From: Chamaelirium japonicum
Lineage: Eukaryota; Streptophyta; Magnoliopsida; Liliales; Melanthiaceae
DNA: 64,000 nucleotides
Direction: 5' to 3'
Assembly: GCA_947650365.1 (NCBI GenBank)
Contig: OX393549.1
Span: 94,314,048 to 94,378,047, forward strand
In this document: in pieces, positions 21,922-32,600 of the stretch
Layout: each line of letters opens with the position of its first letter
Position numbering within the stretch: position 1 is the stretch's first letter
Notes under the pieces: model-generated
What the model saw: the letters and a program-made list of their open reading frames with translations, nothing else
The model's database searches: none
Told to the model about the DNA's origin: nothing
Program-made: the position numbers and the translations under genes

Positions 21922-23262
21922 TGATGCAAGAAATTACGCCTCTCCAAAAGAGGCAGCTACAATTCGTCCACGCTTCTCCAAAAGAGGCAGCTACAATCAA
22001 TCCATACTTCTCCAAAAGTGGCAGCTACAACCAGCCCATACTTCTCCAAAAGAAGCAAGGCATCATGCCTCCATCCTAAAGATGGCAGCTACAATAACTT
22101 TGAAGGAAGGTCATCCGATCCCAAAGAAGAAAGATGTTAATCGTGAAAAATCAGTATCCACGTGATTTTACACCAAGACCATAAATTGAGTCAGATTCAT
22201 CAAAGGCTCTTAAAAAATAATTTTTCATTTCATTTTTCTTTCCTTCTTAGTACTCGACTGAGCCCTATATAAAGGCAGCTACTACTAGCATGTAATGGTA
22301 TCCGGATTTTGATATTTCTAATGAAGTGATTGTTATTTCCAAAGTTCTTGCATCCTGTGAGATTCGCAAGAGTTCTTGAGAGATGATTGTTGCATCTTCC
22401 CTCTGTTATCAATAAAAGAAGATGTGCTCCTCTTCGACCCCGCTTCTGCTACGCCAAGTTGGTATCATAGCATGCGCTATCCCACTCCGATGGCAGCTCA
22501 GCATGGGTCGGGAAACCCCAACTCTGCAGATGGTAATATGGGAGTACCATTAAGGGCGTTGCGGCTTCTCAACAGGAGGTGAAAGCATATTTGGTCGGGG
22601 TATAGGAGATCCTTGCGAAGATAACGCATGCTCTCGATCTCGACCAGATTCCCGAAGGACTTCCTCGAGCGCACCAAGCAAATCGGCAAACCCACCGTAA
22701 TGAAGGTCCAGGTATCACCATCGAATCGATCCGACAATATAACATCCTCCATGAAGACGCACAAGACCAAGATCGTAGGACTCCCTATGAAGACTATTCA
22801 AGCGACTAGGAGGCACCACCCCCACAATATGATCCATATGACTGTGATAATCGCCTTATGGGAGGACATGGCGGTCGCTACCCGAGACGTCGTGCATTTC
22901 CCCGTGGACGGGGAGGCAACTACGGTGGTCGTGACGTCTACAACGATGGCAATGGTAGCTACCAAAGCAGAAACGACGACCTACATAGTGGCCCATAGGT
23001 GGCTATGGCAGTTACAACAACAGCTACAACGGTAGTCTCGACAACTTCGATGGAGGCTACCAAAACGACAGCAACAACCGTGACTTCTACATGAAGGTGG
23101 ACCTGTCCGCCTTCACTGGCCACCTCAACATCGAAGAGTTCCTCAACTGGCTCTCTGAAGTCGAGCGATTCTTTGACTATAGGGCGGAAGAGAAGAAGGT
23201 CAAGCTGGTGGCCGACAAACTCAAAGGAGATGCATCCGCATGGTGGGAGCAACACGAATAAG
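21922..23262 (+). mobile_element. truncated Ty3/gypsy element (LTR plus gag start)
   Basis: This is a second copy of the gypsy family at 38637-44883. The LTR spans about 21922-22456 and contains the repeated 'tctccaaaagaggcagctacaa' motif. It is followed by a primer site ttggtatcatag (one change from the usual tggtatcagag) and a damaged gag. The gag reads on to 'MKVDLSAFTGHLNIEEF' and '[11 protein letters not shown]' near 23092-23255, then breaks at about 23262 and abuts Harbinger-type sequence. The rest of gag, pol and the 3' LTR are missing. Confidence 0.85.
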
Positions 23263-23276
23263 CTGAAAAAAAAGAA

Positions 23277-24030
23277 GGTTTCCAAGAATGTTGAGTAGTT
23301 TGACTGTATGCACTGGGCAATGAAAAACTGCCCAACAGCTTGGGCGTGACAATACTCTGGACGCCATGGAGGCCCGACGATTATTTTCGAGGCTGTAGCA
23401 TTATATTACTTGTGGATATGGCATAAACATTTTGATTTAACAGGATCAAATAACGATGTCAATGTACTAAATTCCTCAAATTTATTTGATAAACTATCAC
23501 AAGGTATCGCTCCTTCTATTCATTACAAAATTCTAGAAAAAACTTATGATACCGGTTACTATTTGGTTTATGGGATATACCCAAATGGTCCACCATTGTA
23601 CAATCTATATCCCATCCTCGAGGATCCAAAGAAGTACTACTTCAAAACATAGCATGAAATATTTTAAAAAGATGTAGAACGGGCATTTGGAGTTCTTCAA
23701 GCATGATTTACGATCAAGAGGCCAGTACGTATTTGGGATAATTATACACGACATCATGATTGCTTATGTAATACTACACAACATGACGTGGAGGATGAGC
23801 GCCTCGACAATCCTGATTTCGCTGATTTTACTCCAACAACGACGATTTTCGAGGTTCCGATGATTCCTCGTGAATAGATGGAAGCCAATACCGCCGAACG
23901 ATTCCGATGGTTTATCACTCGACATAAGAAGATAAAAAATTGGGAGGCACATTTTACACTTCAGGATGCCTTAATTGAACACTTGTGGCAAAGGCTCGGC
24001 AATGGAGAAAATGAAGTCATTTTTTTCTAA
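23277..24030 (+). pseudogene. PIF/Harbinger transposase relic
   Basis: Conceptual translation shows the C-terminal part of a Harbinger (DDE_Tnp_4) transposase: 'FDCMHWAMKNCPTAWA', a stop, 'QYSGRHGGPTIIFEAVA', 'GSNNDVNVL', 'DTGYYLVYGIYP', 'RKDVERAFGVLQA', 'ERFRWFITRHKKIKNWEAH'. The GSNND and ERAFGVLQ motifs are typical of the family. Stops at about 23347, 23650, 23705 and 23877 make it non-functional. Upstream domains are absent because a gypsy fragment lies directly before it. Confidence 0.85.
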
Positions 24031-24566
24031 ATTGGATGTATTTTAGGTTAAAATGTATTGCAAGTTTGATGTATTTTAGTTATTGGTGTGTATAATAATT
24101 TCTATGTCAAGTTTCCTTTGAGGCGGATTAAACAGATCCCCATATGTTTATTAGTTTACAAAATTATATTATTTATATAATTAATATAATATTTAATAAT
24201 TTTAAAATAACTTCGAAAATATTAGATATCAGTCAATTTTCAAAGGTCTCCATGAGAGCTTTCCAACTGTACCAAATTTGTTAGAAATGGATTCGTGAAT
24301 TAATAAATACACTTAGTTAAAATATTCTTATACAAATTTTATAAATGATATATTCATCATTTATTTAATGCATACAAGTCTTGGACGGCTATTTCGGTAT
24401 TATCGGAAAGTAGAGCCAAAGAGCAGTCCCCTGCTATTTGGCTCGCAATCATGCATTTTTGCCGGCCAAACTCCACCCCCTGCATTTATGCCGGCCAATG
24501 TAGCAGGTGGTCTGAGCCGTCCGTCCGCCATATTTGGCGATATGGCGGATGGTTGGAGATGCTCTA
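24031..24566. mobile_element. probable 3' part of the Harbinger element
   Basis: AT-rich trailer ending 'ggatggttggagatgctctaa' near 24567. The phrase followed by TAA is the usual Harbinger end plus 3-bp target site. The matching left end was not found, which fits the truncation at 23262. Confidence 0.45.
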
Positions 24567-24586
24567 AGTACACTACATCTCGGCGG

Positions 24587-25047
24587 TAGGGCTAGCAATT
24601 TTGGACCCGACACGATAGACCTGACACGAAATTAGCGGGTTTGGGTTAAACGGGTTCGGATCGTAATTGGGTCGATACGACTAACCCGTTTAATAAATGG
24701 GTCGGGTCCGGGTTTAGGTTCTAGACACGGTAGACCCGAGAAGACCCGTTTAAAATTCAACGGGTCGTGTCGGGTCGGGTCTACTTGCAATCTGATACTA
24801 TAGTATATAGGATAGTAGTACCAGCGGGTCTTATCGGGTCAGGTCGGGTCGAGTTGGATCGGGTCGGCTCGGGCCAACTGAATATACCCATGTGGTAAAC
24901 GGGTCTTATTGGGTCTACCCGTTTATAAGCGGGTCGGGAACAGGTTTAGGGTCTAGGCACGATTAGTTAAACGGTCGGGTTTGGGTCTAGGGTTTTTGGA
25001 CACAACTCGAAACAAGACACAACCCAACACAACCCATTGCTACCCTA
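24587..25047. mobile_element. hAT-like MITE, GGGTCGGGT family
   Basis: The ends are TAGGGCTAGCAATTTT and CCATTGCTACCCTA with an interior of degenerate gggtcgggt words. The flanking 8-mers ctcggcgg and ttcgacag agree at 5 of 8 positions and all differences are transitions, so the duplication is decayed or doubtful. Confidence 0.6.
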
Positions 25048-25110
25048 TTCGACAGGTTGTAGCGTAGAAGGTTACAGCTAGCGCAGCCCCACAAGAAGTG
25101 GGTTTTTGTA

Positions 25111-25450
25111 TAGCGATGACAACGGTGCGGTTTTGGGCAAAACCGAAACCGCACTGCAATATTGAACCGCCACATCGAAACCGCACCGCACTGCGACGGT
25201 TTTATCATTATGTAAAATCGAAACCACACCATGTGGTGTGGTGCGGTGCACCGCGATTTATCATTATAAAGATCTAAACGGTGCGGTTTTATGCGATTTT
25301 GGTCAAAACCGAAGCTACACCGCTACACCGAAAATGAAAACCGAAACCGCACCGCACCGCGACGGTTTTATATTTTGTCAAACCAAAACCGCACCATGCG
25401 GTGCGGTTTACTGTGGTTTTCGGTTTTAAACCACACCACTGTCATCCCTA
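25111..25450. mobile_element. hAT-like MITE, ACCGCACCGC family
   Basis: The ends are TAGCGATGACAACGG and CACTGTCATCCCTA with a perfect 8-bp target duplication tttttgta (25103-25110 and 25451-25458). The 340-bp interior is built from degenerate aaaccgcaccgc and gcggtgcggttt words, so it is a sister type to the gggtcgggt elements. Confidence 0.85.
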
Positions 25451-26269
25451 TTTTTGTAGTCTGTCTGTTAGGAATTTTGGACACAACGGTTCTGGCCGTA
25501 TGTGAGGGAGACATTCAGATTAAGATTAAGCAATCTTCAGATCGTCGCCCCCGACACGTTATGACCGAAAATATAATCTTCTTCTACTTCCGCTTTTATT
25601 GTGATCTTATCATTGTGTTGTATGTTTCAGATCCATAAAAATCCATGGTGATTTCTTACAAAATATTGTAACATAGATTAAAGAAAGTGCAGTGCAAGTG
25701 TTGTAACTTTCGTCATACTCTAGTGAATTCTTGAAGTAGACCAAGTCCCATGGATTTTCACTTCCCTTGTAGAAGGGTTTTCCGCGTAAAACCGATCATT
25801 GTGTGCTCTCTATGTGGTGGTTTCTCAAAAAACTGACACTCAGGCTACTCAGCACTTCTAGGAGCTCATCCCCTCAAGTTACCTAGGAGTGTATAGGGAA
25901 ACTTCCAAGTGGGTGAGCATTCCCGAAGGGATTAGTCCGAGCCCGAAGTGGTTTCATTGCTCGAAAGGTTTTGGGACACCCGCTGATGTGAAAAAAAAAG
26001 AAGCAAATAGAAGCCGAATGACGGAAACACCAATTAATTAGAAAAAAAAAAATTTAGCGGGTGCAACAAAATTTTTTTACCGGACACAACAATTTTTATT
26101 TTTTTTTGATGGACCAGTCATGCGATCAAAGAACATGGCACTAAAGCATGGGCTCAAAGAAGTCCAGAAATCGAAACGAGGAAGGCATCATAACTGCTAT
26201 TTTTATTTATTTCCATAATCTGATGAACATGACATCCACAACCAAGATTCGCACGCACAAACAAGGCAA
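25451..26269. repeat. intergenic DNA with dispersed repeat copy 2
   Basis: At about 25897-25995 a copy of the repeat at 1-130 is found ('gagcattcccgaagggatta' .. 'ttttgggaca'). The rest is AT-rich with poly-A runs. No gene is seen. Confidence 0.5.
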
Positions 26270-26400
26270 CAATGTCGTTGAGGGAAAATTCGCTACACGG
26301 TGTCCATACCAGGAGTCGAACAGGGAACCTCTCCAACAAGGGAGAGAGGAAGTACCACTCGGTCAAGAGCCCGTTGGTACCTGGCAAGGAAGCAACATTT
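26270..26400 (-). repeat. tRNA-derived SINE-like sequence
   Basis: Read on the minus strand, 'ttgaccgagtggtac' resembles an A box and 'gttccctgttcgactcc' a B box, about 35 bases apart. The arrangement resembles a Ser/Leu-type tRNA head. The stems do not close, so I call a SINE head and not a tRNA gene. Confidence 0.45.
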
Positions 26401-26530
26401 GACAAAATTTTAATAATTGACAAATTGGACAACCAAGCTTGGGCTTCACCATAGTCTTCGTCCGCATCGCAATAATAAACAAGAACACCCACCCACCCAC
26501 ACACACACATATGTATATAACCTCCATATC

Positions 26531-26647
26531 TTATCTATGCATCCATATGGTGCATCTAACACTCTTCCCTTGGATAAGTAAATCGAAAGCTTTGTTTATG
26601 TCTTCAAAATCCACCTCATGTGTTATAAACTCGTCTAAATGTAGCTC
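26531..26647 (-). other. ADH-like gene exon 10 (last)
   Basis: Acceptor 'ctctgcag' is followed by 38 codons, including '[20 protein letters not shown]' and '[14 protein letters not shown]', then TAA. This is the standard C-terminus of plant alcohol dehydrogenases. It lies 8.7 kb from exon 9. Confidence 0.93.
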
Positions 26648-29600
26648 CTGCAGAGAATGTACAGACAAATTCAATAGGTCAATTTATCGTTGGTTACTTA
26701 GAAGTACGAAAAATGTAAGGAAACGCTACGCTCGAGTCATGATAGGACTAATTCATAGCTTGCAAGCTTTCTTAGTAAATTCTATTCAAGTTTGTTGTTT
26801 GCATATCAATTAGTAGCTTTAAAAGAAAATTAACCTCCAACCCGAAAATAAAATTGAATATTTTTTTTCATCCCGAACATTTTTAGGTTTTAATAAATTT
26901 TTTAGAAAGATAAAAAAAAGGAGAACAACGAATCATAAAAAAATATTAAAAGATAAGAACCATACCAATAATGACAACATAATATAAGACTTATAAGTAG
27001 CATGTGTATAAAGCACGATATGGTTGACTTATTAATACTAAGATAATAACTAAACTAAACAAATTGTTAATGGAGACTAACGTGGTTTATTTTTTCTAGA
27101 AGGCTTTCTTCTAAAAATAAAACGTTGTGAAATGACAAATTTTGTGTTAGGTATTTCAGACCGGTGAGGCATCAGATATACCTAACATGGTATCAGAGCA
27201 GAGAAAAGAAAAAACTTTAATTTAGAGTCGGATCTGATACTATGTTAGAACAAGGATTGGAGAGCTAACTACTTGAATCTATGCCCATGAATATATACTA
27301 GTATAGGAAACGAAACTCCTAAATAACCGATGTGGGACTAAACATCCTATACAAGTACATATATCCTACAAGTACATTTTCAATTAGCTTGGAGTAATTA
27401 TTTAAGCAAGTTAAATTTCAGTTATTAATATTAGACGTATCGATCGTAACTAATATTGTGGGTTTAGTTTTGAGTTAAGTGGATCTGGGTGTATGATATG
27501 TGCCAACATGTGGGAAAACCAACACAATGTGTTGGGAAGTCAAAGTATGTATTGGAAGTCTAAATGCCTTGCTGATATCTAGGAGTCATGTATGGATTCT
27601 AAGAGTATAGTGTTATCATGATGTGGGATTTCCAATGAGCCATCAAGCCTCTATATATAGGATGCTGTATTTGTTTGTGTAACAGAAAAAATAATAGAAA
27701 GAAGGCAAAAGAGTTTAAAGGAGAGGAAAGTGTTCAAAGAGTTCTCTTGGAGCTCTGTACGGGCCCTATAGCCCGTATATCTCTCATTGCCTATTATTAC
27801 CAGTATATTATTGTTTTTTATATTTTGGCTTCTTTGGCTTCGATCCCAGCAAACTATTCTTTTCCTCAAAAATGGGATCAGATTGATCCTGTGGCATTCA
27901 TGTTTTAGAAAACGAATGACTTAAAATTGTTGCCTTGAGCCACAGAATCACTGTGGTTCGGGATTCAGCCTGTTAGATACCCTCACACTCCAAAACCCGG
28001 GTTGTAAGGGGAGGTCTACAGGGGGTATATTAAGCGGATGATGAGTGCCTCCGTCACAGATGTGGGACTATTCGTCAACACTCCCCCTAATGCGGAGCAC
28101 GCGTGGCAATGATTCTCCCACACGGAGCATGCATGGCAAGGCTCGATCGATGGGGAGCACCCGGAGCAGGAGCAGGAACAAGAGACGGGCCAGCTCTGAT
28201 ACCATGTTAGATACCCTCACACCCCAAAACCCGGGTCGTAAGGGGAGGTCCACAGGGGGTATATTAAGCGGATGATGAGTGCCTCCCTCACCGATGTGGG
28301 ACTATTCGTCAACACAGCCAATGACACATGTCCCCACCCGTTCAATCACCTGGCCCTTATGATGGGAGCCCCCTGGGGTTCTCTCGGTGGCCTTTATATC
28401 TCAACTATTAATGTATAGAGATGGTCGGGTTATATGTACAGTCGGGTCGGGTTGTGTGTGTATACATGTACATATATATTGGGCTTCAGTCCCTCAATGA
28501 GATGCATTCTATTCTCTCCAAACCCTAGCCGTCATTTCCTAACATGGTATCAGAACTCTAGGGTTTCTCGCGCGACGATGGCGACGACGGCAGCCACCTC
28601 CGGCCTCTCCTCCACCCGGCAGCCCCCCCCCCCCTCCGGCCTCTCCTCCGCCCGGCAGCCCCCCTCCACCCGGCAACCACCTCCGGCCTCTCCTCCACTC
28701 GGCAGCCCCCCCCTCCGGCCTCTCCTTCGCCCGGCAGCCCCCCCTCCACCCGGCAGCCACTTCCGGCCTCTCCTCCACTCGGCAGCCCCCCCCTCCGGCC
28801 CCCCCTCCGGCATCTCCTCCACCCGGCAGCCCCCCTCCGGCCTCTCCTCCGCCTGGCAGCCCCCCCTCCACCCGGCAGCCACCTCTGGCCTCTTCTCCAC
28901 CCGGCAGCCCCCCCTCCGGCCCCCCCTCCGGCATCTCCTCCACCTGGCAGCCCCCCTCCGGCCTCCCCTCCGCTCGGCAGCCCCCCCCTCGGCCTCTCCT
29001 CCACCCGGCAGCCCACCTCCGGCTTCCCCTCCGCCCGAAAAACCCCACAGACCCCCTCCCTCCACACCGCAGGCCACCCCCCCATCCTCTTCTGCACCCC
29101 GCAGGCTCCCCTCCACCCTCCCCCCTCCTGCACCCCCTGAAGCCCCACCGCCCCCCCTGCTCCTCTGTACCGAACTGCCCGTCTCCTTTGTACGGACTGG
29201 CTTATACCTCCCTTGTCCCGGCTCGCCCCCGTACTTTAGGGGTATGGCTTCCTACAGCATCTCTCAGCTTCTATACTGCCTGCACACAGTCGCTGATCAT
29301 CGAGTCCCTCCATCTCCTCATTTTGATGGTATTCTCGGGCCACGTCCCTCCACCACGGTAGTCGACTGTGGACGTCGTCAGGGTCCCCTCCGCCATGATG
29401 GCGAGACTGCTGCTGCTGCTGATCTCCCTACTCCAGCACCGCCTGCCACCACTCCTGCTCCGTCTCGGTCTTACTCCGACCGCCTCCAGCACTTTGAGGA
29501 GTTACTGTTGCGATACCTCGCCTCCACAAGCTCCTCAACAGATCACAGTCTCTCTGCCACTCTGGGTACTTCTGCTCAGTCTCGGTCTTACTCCGACCGC

Positions 29601-32600
29601 CTCCAGAGCTTTGAGGAGTTACTGTTTTGATACCTCGCCTCCACCAGCTCTTCGACAGCTCACAGTCTCTCTGCCACTCCGGGTACTACTGCTCCATGGA
29701 TCTTCGACTCGGGTGCCTCCTGCCACCTTACCTCCAATCCTTCTGTCCTCACGGACTGTAGCCCTTCTCCTACCCACATGGGGATCCACACTGCTGACGG
29801 GACTCGTGTACCCATTTCGCAGTGTGGATCTATCACCCCTGCCTCCGATCCCACTGGTCGCCTAACCTTACCTCATGTTCACCTTGCTCCCTGCTTAAAC
29901 ATTAACTTAATATCTGTTAGTTCTCTTTGTGACTCGAGCCTGATCATTACATTTACTTCTTCTTGTTATGTGCAGGATCCGCGGACGGGTCAGAGAGTTG
30001 GGCTTGGTCGTCGAGCAGGGGGACTCTATCAGTTGGATCACCTTCAGGTTCCCACTTCCACTCCGTCAGCTCTGTATGTTACCTCTGATGCCGATTTGTG
30101 GCACAGAAGGTTAGGTCACATATCCAGTGATCGACTCCAAAGCGTTTTTCGCTCTGGCGCTTTGGGTCGGGTGTCCTTCTCCCCTCTCTCTGTCTGCACT
30201 GGGTGTTGATTAGCAAAGCACCTTACTCTTTCTTTTTCTACTAGTGTTTCCCGTTCCAGCGCCCGTTTTGATCTTGTGCACTCTAACGTGTGGGGTCCTG
30301 CTCCAGTTGGCTCTTTTACTGGTTTTTTGTATTATGTGAGCTTCATAAATGATTACTCCCGCTGCACCTGAGTTTATCTCATGCGTCGCCGCTTTGAGAT
30401 TCCTCATATTTACAGGACCTTCACTACTATGCTTCACACCCAGTTTGGTCGGCGCATTAAGACTTTTCGGTCTGATTGTGCCCAGGAGTATCTCTCCTCT
30501 GAGATGCACGAGATCCTTCAGACTCACGGCACTCTTCACCAACAATCGTGTCCCCACACCTATGAACAAAACGGAGTCGTCGAGCGCAAACATTGCCATG
30601 TCCTCGAGACAGCACGAGCTCTACTTCTGTCTGCTTCTGTTCCACATTCCTACTAGGCTAAAGCTGTCCTAACCACTGTTCATCTCATCAACATCACTCC
30701 GTCCTCATCCCTCTCTGGTGTTTCCCCGTACGAGTGGCTTTACTCCACATCTCCTGACTACTCTCTTCTTCGTACCTTTGGGTACACGTGTTTCGTCATC
30801 TTTCCTCCCCATGAGCGCACCAAACTCTCTGCTAGGTCTGTTAGGTGTGTTCACTTAGGACTCAGTCGAGAGCACAAGGGCTATCGGTGCTACGATCCCT
30901 TGGCTCGCCGGATCCGTGTCTCTCGCCACGTCTCCTTTGTAGAGAATGTCCCGTACTTTTCCATTGAGTCCCGGGATCTTCCCTCACCACTTACGTCATC
31001 TTCTACGTCGTCACCCCCTCTCACCATCCCCTTCCTACCTCCGTATCCTGCTCCCATGCCCACCTTCCCGGTTGAGCCTCCTCTACCTTCCTCGCCTCCC
31101 CTGTCTCCACCACCTCCACCTCCATCTCCCTTGTCTCTACCACCTCCCTCGCCACCTCCCTCTCCCCCGTCACCTCCACCACCACCACCTATCACACGTG
31201 TCTACGTTCGTCGCTCCACAGTTCCTCCAACCGAGATTGTCTCCACTGGTACTACTTTGCCTGCAGCTGCTCCCACCTCTCCGGCCGCGGATCCTGGTCC
31301 TGTTCGGCGCTACCCTTCACGCGAACATCACCCTTCTGACAGATATGACTACTTTCCCGATAGGTTTGGTTACTCTTTGTTTACTCCCGTTTCTCCTGAC
31401 ACTTCTGGACACTCTGTTGTTGCCTCCTACTCTCCGTCCTACCGGGCCTTTCTTACAGCTCTTCACACCCACCGGGAGCCCCAGTCGTACCGTGAGACAG
31501 TTGTACACCCAGAGTGGCGACAGGCCATGACAGTCGAACTTGAGGCCTTTCAGCGGACTCAGATGTGAGATTTGGTTCCTTGTCCCACTGGCGTGGTTCC
31601 TGTTAGCTGCAAATGGATCTTCAAGATCAAGACTCGACCTGATGGGTCCATTGAGCGGCATAAGGCATGCCTTGTTGCTCGTGGTTTCTCTCAGGAGTAT
31701 GGAATTGACTACGAGGAGACGTTTGCTCCAATGGCTCGGATGACTACCATTCGCACTCTCTTAGCTGTGGCAGCTGCTCGAGGGTGGCCTCTACATCAGA
31801 TGGATGTGACCAACGCATTTCTTCACGGTGATCTCTCAGAGGAGGTATACATGGATCCTCCACCGGGCGTCCCTACTCCTTTAGGTCACGTATGTCGTTT
31901 GCGCCGAGCCATCTATGGGCTCAAGCAGGCCCCTTGTGCCTGGTTTGAGCGATTCCGCAGTGCAGTCCTGGCCGCCGGGTTTGTTGAGCGTCACTCTGAC
32001 TATGCCCTGTTCACTCGCTCCTCCAGTCAGGGTATTGCAGTTCTTCTTCTCTATGTGGATGATATGATCATCACCGGGGATGACAGTGCCACCATAGCGT
32101 CCCTTCAGCGCCACCTCCAGAGTCAGTTTGAGATGAAAGATCTGGGCCCTCTTCGCTACTTTTTGGGCCTCGAGATTGCCCGGTTAGCTCGTGGTTTGTT
32201 AGTCTCCCAGCAAAAGTACATCTTTGATATCTTTGTTGATGCTGCTCTTACTAACTCTCGCACTGCTGACACACCCATGGAGCTCAATTTGAAGCTTCTT
32301 TCTACAGATGGTGAGCCACTCCAGGATGTCTCCCGCTACCAGAGGCTGGTTGGGATGCTTGTCTACCTCACTATGACCCGGCCAGACATTGCCCATGCTG
32401 TTGGCATTGTCAGTCAGTTCGTTCAGGCTCCTCGTTCGGTTCACTATGCAGCAATCCTTCGGATTATCTGCTACCTCCGAGGCACCATCACTCGCTCACT
32501 ACTTTTTCCCTCTACCTCTCCGTTAGTGCTGCGTGCCTACTCCGATGCAGATTGGGCAGGAGATGTAGCCACTCGCCGTTCTACTACCGGATACTGTGTG

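Noticed and set aside
27971..28314. Cassandra-type TRIM with 5S rRNA sequence
   Set aside because: The LTR has no recognisable 5S rRNA box A/C region, so only the general TRIM call is kept.
28539..29148. Minus-strand Gly/Arg-rich open frames of 169-196 codons
   Set aside because: They are antisense shadows of the C-rich minisatellite in the copia element.
30946..31530. 194-codon Pro/Leu/His-rich frame
   Set aside because: It is an out-of-frame shadow of the copia polyprotein linker (frame from 30900).
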